DNA from: Cystobacter fuscus
Lineage (GTDB): Bacteria > Myxococcota > Myxococcia > Myxococcales > Myxococcaceae
Assembly (NCBI RefSeq): GCF_002305875.1
Contig: NZ_CP022098.1
Span: 186,001 to 250,000 of the forward strand
Direction: 5' to 3'
Length of the DNA: 64,000 bases
The position numbers were made by a program, and so were the translations under genes. Of the stretch, positions 60,813-64,000 are shown in pieces. Numbering within the stretch: position 1 is the first letter of the stretch; each line of letters starts with the position of its first letter. Under the pieces are notes generated by a model. That model did not search any database. It saw nothing but the letters and a program-made list of their open reading frames with translations, and was not told the DNA's origin.

Positions 60813-62647
60813 GCCGGGAGGAAGGACAGGCCCGGTGGGGCGTCCACCCGCGCGGCGTCTTCGTGCTCCGGCGTCCGAGGAGCTGGCGGCGGGAGCGCGC
60901 CCGGGCGTTCGAGTTCCCGCGCCCGGGCGTGGACGTGGGCGGCTACCACCTGGAGGCGCGGCTGGGGACGGGAGGACAGGGCAGCGTGTACCGGGCGCGC
61001 CGCGAGGGTGGGGTGTTCGCGGTGAAGCTCATTCCGCTGGCGCTCGCGCGCACGTGGGGGCAGCGTGAGCTGGAGGTGATGGCGCGGCTGAAGCTGCCCG
61101 GTGTCGCGGCGCTGGAGGGACATGGACACTGGCCCGCGGTGGCCCCGCGCTTTCTCTTCCTGGTCACCCGGTACGTGAAGGGCCGCACGGCGTACGCCTG
61201 GGCGCGGGAGACGAATCCCTCGGCGCGCGAGGTGGGGGAGAAGGGGCGGGCGCTGGTGGGGGTGCTGGAGGCGGTGCATGGCGCGGGCGTGGTGCACCGG
61301 GACGTGAAGGGCGACAACGTGCTGGTGCGCGAGGAGGGGGGAGAGGTGGTGCTGGTGGACTTCGGCGCCGCGAGCTACGCGAACGCTCCGCGTCTCACCG
61401 TGCTCCTGCCTCCGGGCACGCCGCGCTACCGCAGCCCCGAGGCGATGCGCTTCCTGCTGGGGCACTCGCGGGGCGAGCGCTACGAGTCCCCGCCGGGGGA
61501 TGACCTGTGGGCCTTCGGGGTGCTGCTGTACTGGCTGCTCACGGGGAGCTGGCCCTTCGAGGGGACGGAGTGGGGGGCGGTGCTGCACCCGGAGCCGGAG
61601 CCTCCGTGTGCGCGCAACCCCCGGGTGCCCGCCGCCCTGAGCGCGCTGTGCCTGCGCCTGCTGGCGAAGACGCCCGAGGAGCGCTTCGCGGACGCGGAGG
61701 CGGTGGGCGAGGCCCTGGACGCGGCGCTGGCGGGGGCGGGGGCGGACTGGGAGGTGCCCTTGTGTGATGCGTATGGACCGGACACCGCCACCACGCACGA
61801 GGTGGCGCCACTGGAGACGGACGAGGCCCTGGCCCGCCTCGAGCGGCTGGCGGCCCATGCCGAGCACCACCCGGCCGTGCGGGGCCGTCCCGTGGCCAGG
61901 GAGGAGTCCCTGGGGCCCGGGCGTTCCCTGGGGGGGTGGAGGTGGGGGCTCGGCGGGGTGCTGGTGCTGGGGATGGCGCTCGGGGTAATTCAATCCCTCT
62001 CGGGCCAGGAAATGGCGCCGCCGGGAAGGCCAATGGACGCTGAGGGGGGCGCGGTGTCCTTTCCCGAGGAATTCATCCCCGCGCCCGTCGTGGTTCCCAC
62101 GATGCTCGGTAAGGAAGACACGCGCTTGAACAAGGACACGAAGACGAAGAAGGCCCTCGGACGCACGGCCCGGGTGGTGGGGGCGGGGCTGGTGTGCCAT
62201 GCCTTGACGGGGTGCCCGGCCCCTCAGCGGCAGGTGCTGGCCACTCCGGAGCCGGCCGCGTGCCCGGCGGGAGCGCTCGAGGCCATGGCCAACGAGCTGG
62301 CATTGCGCGTGGGGGAGAAGACACTGGTCTTGTTTGACAGTGAGCAGGTCAACAACGTCCCCGTGCAGGAAGGTCTCGCACACTTGGAAATCGACTTGCG
62401 ACATGGTCGCTGGGCGGGGAAGAGCGGCATCTTCATTTCCGGGATGCTCACCCTGGGGCGGGACCGCGTGTATGGCCGTTTCACCCAGGCGCGCATTCAG
62501 GGCGGAGAGCCGTTTCCGGTCTGCCTGGAGCTGACGGACATGTTCAAGGGGGGGCGAGGCGTGCTCATCCGGGAGCCCGGCAGGAGTCCAGACACGGTCT
62601 TGATCTACTCCTCGGAGTATGTGGTTGCCGTGAAGCAATTCAAATGA
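60809..62647 (+). CDS. transmembrane Ser/Thr protein kinase (module B)
   Basis: The 612 residues start in the ATGA overlap. The kinase core is intact: glycine loop RLGTGGQGSVYRA, Lys in VFAVKLIP, HRDVKGDNVLV, VDFGAAS and PEAMRF, with LWAFGVLLYWLLTGSWPF. One membrane helix (LGGVLVLGMALGVIQSL) follows. After a spacer, the C-terminal domain has CHALTGCPAPQ and FISGMLTLGRDRVYGRF. This resembles the kinase at 25221 (CSLLDGGC; LFLGKWQLGDDRLFGTF). It should phosphorylate a protein partner, perhaps the pseudokinase, and may be gated by the DUF2381 protein. Confidence 0.9.
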   Translation: MSREEGQARWGVHPRGVFVLRRPRSWRRERARAFEFPRPGVDVGGYHLEARLGTGGQGSVYRARREGGVFAVKLIPLALARTWGQRELEVMARLKLPGVAALEGHGHWPAVAPRFLFLVTRYVKGRTAYAWARETNPSAREVGEKGRALVGVLEAVHGAGVVHRDVKGDNVLVREEGGEVVLVDFGAASYANAPRLTVLLPPGTPRYRSPEAMRFLLGHSRGERYESPPGDDLWAFGVLLYWLLTGSWPFEGTEWGAVLHPEPEPPCARNPRVPAALSALCLRLLAKTPEERFADAEAVGEALDAALAGAGADWEVPLCDAYGPDTATTHEVAPLETDEALARLERLAAHAEHHPAVRGRPVAREESLGPGRSLGGWRWGLGGVLVLGMALGVIQSLSGQEMAPPGRPMDAEGGAVSFPEEFIPAPVVVPTMLGKEDTRLNKDTKTKKALGRTARVVGAGLVCHALTGCPAPQRQVLATPEPAACPAGALEAMANELALRVGEKTLVLFDSEQVNNVPVQEGLAHLEIDLRHGRWAGKSGIFISGMLTLGRDRVYGRFTQARIQGGEPFPVCLELTDMFKGGRGVLIREPGRSPDTVLIYSSEYVVAVKQFK

Positions 62648-62713
62648 AGGGAGTGCGGGTCAGGATGCTCTGGGTCCGCTTCCCGCCGCTTTCGCATCGA
62701 GGTTCAAGGCCCT

Positions 62714-63631
62714 GTGTTCACTTCACCTCTGATGTTGTTGCTCTTCATGGGGGCATCCGCTCCCTCCCAGATGTGTCCTCCTCCGGAGGATGTGGAGGGT
62801 CGATGCATCGAGTTGTCGGTGGGGGCGTTGGCGGAGATGCACGAGGTCCAGCTGAGTCCGGGATTGATGACGACATTTGTCTTCGACTCGGACGTGCGTC
62901 CGGACGGAATGACGCTGGAGGATTCCGGTCGATTCGAGGTGGCGGAGCTTGGAAGGCACACGTTGGCGCTCATGCCCGCGGAAAATCAGAGGAGCGAAAA
63001 GCCCGGTGCGTTGACGGTGTGCTTCGCGGATGACGCCGCACCTGCGTGTGCCTCCTTCCGGCTGCTCATGCATCCCGTGACGGCCGAACGGCAGGTCCGG
63101 GTTTTGCGCCACCCCCGCTCGGCGAGTTCACTGGAAGCGGAGTTGAGGCGAGTTCACGAAGAGAATGACCGGCTCCGCGCGGAACTCGCGAGGTTGAACG
63201 CCGGACGTGACACTCCGCTCGGACTCGCGGGGATGTTGGTGTCTGGAGTGATGGACGAGCGCGGAATGTCTTGTGTGCCCGGTGATACCGTCCAACCGTC
63301 GGGCTCGGTGTTGATCATGGTGGAGTTCTCCACCTGCCGAACTTCCATGAGGGCGATCATACGAGTACGGGTGCGGAACAAGGGTGAGACTCCCTGGGCT
63401 GCTCGAGGGGCGAAGCTGGTGGGCCCGAAGGGGGAAGTCTGGCGCGGTGCCGTGTGGCCCGAGGAGCCCATTGCTCCGGGTGAATTCGCTGACCTCTTCA
63501 TCGAGGCGCGGGTCGAGGATGTGCGGATGGAGGGGCCCTTCGTCTTGAAGTTGTGGGAGGCGAACGGGTCACGCACCGTGCGGCTGGGCCGCGTGGCCTT
63601 TCCCGTGCTGGGGGCGGGGACGGCCTTTTGA
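62714..63631 (+). CDS. DUF2381 family secreted protein (module B)
   Basis: The 305 residues use a GTG start at 62714 and begin with a short signal-like segment (TSPLMLLLFMGASAPSQ). TFVFDSDVRPDGMTLEDSGR, CFADDAAPACASFRLLMHP, a coiled-coil block (LEAELRRVHEENDRLRAELA) and the C-terminal KLWEANGSRTVRLGRVAFPV mirror the DUF2381 protein at 24232. It follows the kinase by 66 bases. Secreted role and coupling to the kinase are inference. Confidence 0.85.
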   Translation: MFTSPLMLLLFMGASAPSQMCPPPEDVEGRCIELSVGALAEMHEVQLSPGLMTTFVFDSDVRPDGMTLEDSGRFEVAELGRHTLALMPAENQRSEKPGALTVCFADDAAPACASFRLLMHPVTAERQVRVLRHPRSASSLEAELRRVHEENDRLRAELARLNAGRDTPLGLAGMLVSGVMDERGMSCVPGDTVQPSGSVLIMVEFSTCRTSMRAIIRVRVRNKGETPWAARGAKLVGPKGEVWRGAVWPEEPIAPGEFADLFIEARVEDVRMEGPFVLKLWEANGSRTVRLGRVAFPVLGAGTAF

Positions 63632-63653
63632 TGGCTCGGGTGGATCATCGAGG

Positions 63654-64000
63654 TCAATCAGTACTCGCGGTCCGATGGTTGGACTCGCATAGCCACAGTT
63701 CATCGGTGCGGTGCTTGCAGATGTACCCGTCTCCGCAGATGGAGGAATCCCCGGGTGTGCACTTCTTGCGACACTGGTACAGGTCACACACCGAGTCCTC
63801 GGGACAGAACGGACCTTCGGCCTGGGTATCACAGGGTTGTCGGCATCCCATCCACGCCTCGCCCGGAGACAGGGGGTAGTCGCTGACGGTGCAGACCTGT
63901 TCCTGCTCGCAAGGAGTCTGCTGACAGTTCTCCCCGTGTACCGTGGCGCAGATGGAGATGCGGGGAGCCACCGAAATGCACTGTTGTCCCTCGGGGCAGG
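63654..64000 (-). CDS. cysteine-rich secreted-type protein, C-terminal part (5' end beyond window)
   Basis: The frame runs open to the window edge on the minus strand, so its start is outside. About 115 residues are visible, with regularly spaced cysteines in pairs: CPEGQQC, CATVHGENCQQTPCEQEQVC, CRQPCDTQ, CPEDSVCDLYQCRKKC and CGDGYICK. This is the repeat style of extracellular EGF/Dickkopf-like myxobacterial proteins. It is convergent with the DUF2381 gene. Confidence 0.75.
   Translation of the reverse strand, partial: CPEGQQCISVAPRISICATVHGENCQQTPCEQEQVCTVSDYPLSPGEAWMGCRQPCDTQAEGPFCPEDSVCDLYQCRKKCTPGDSSICGDGYICKHRTDELWLCESNHRTASTD

Noticed and set aside
60764..62638. Over 600-codon open frame antisense to the module B kinase
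   Set aside because: Same shadow composition; the kinase motifs on the plus strand are unambiguous.

Overview
The window reads as the chromosome of a GC-rich myxobacterium (Myxococcota, probably Cystobacterineae such as Cystobacter, Archangium or Melittangium). The evidence is the presence of families that are largely myxobacterial (DUF2381, DUF5953, DUF6310), many Ser/Thr kinases with C-terminal extensions, and a large accessory gene load. No database search was possible. All names rest on motifs and remembered family architecture.

Layout. 1-11 kb is a patchwork: a DUF6310/DUF5953 pair (probably nuclease toxin and immunity protein), three decayed genes, a methyltransferase, a TetR-P450 operon under a four-site palindromic operator, a second DUF5953 gene, an overlapping ATPase/TOPRIM pair, a secreted hydrolase, an AAC(3)-type acetyltransferase and a lectin lipoprotein. 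11.3-19.2 kb is a complete Nit1C cluster (nitrilase, radical SAM, GNAT, AIR-synthase-like, flavoprotein). It has a divergent sigma54 activator, a candidate -24/-12 promoter and a palindrome-rich upstream activating region. 19.2-32.2 kb is an integrative element ending in xis and int beside a 23-bp repeat that looks like the 3' end of a tmRNA/tRNA. Near-copies of that repeat at 11.27 and 19.19 kb frame the Nit1C block and the element. The element carries a less GC-rich, defence-like triad (Cap4/DUF4297 nuclease, SMC-like ATPase, PIN protein), then an operon of a small lipoprotein, a pseudokinase, two XRE regulators, an active-looking kinase and a DUF2381 protein.

32.3-39.2 kb is a tightly overlapping operon: SGNH-like protein, two hexapeptide acyltransferases, acyl carrier protein, class B asparagine synthetase, AMP-forming ligase, NadE-type amidotransferase. 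It looks like a small biosynthetic or surface-modification pathway. 40-54 kb mixes housekeeping genes (RluA-like, RarA), secreted proteins (GH5 hydrolase, a YopT-like cysteine protease candidate), gene remnants, and an abi-hsdS-hsdM operon without hsdR. 54-58 kb holds a broken universal stress protein gene, a methyltransferase-like gene, an SDR and a DUF4032 protein. 57.6-59.5 kb has divergent mocA-like and xdhC genes for molybdenum hydroxylase maturation.

59.6-63.6 kb repeats the core order of the island operon on the other strand: pseudokinase, kinase, DUF2381. Both pseudokinases have lost the HRD and DFG aspartates. Two independent copies of a dead kinase, live kinase and secreted DUF2381 protein are the strongest hint in the window of an undescribed signalling system. 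The Cap4/SMC/PIN triad is the strongest hint of an undescribed defence variant.
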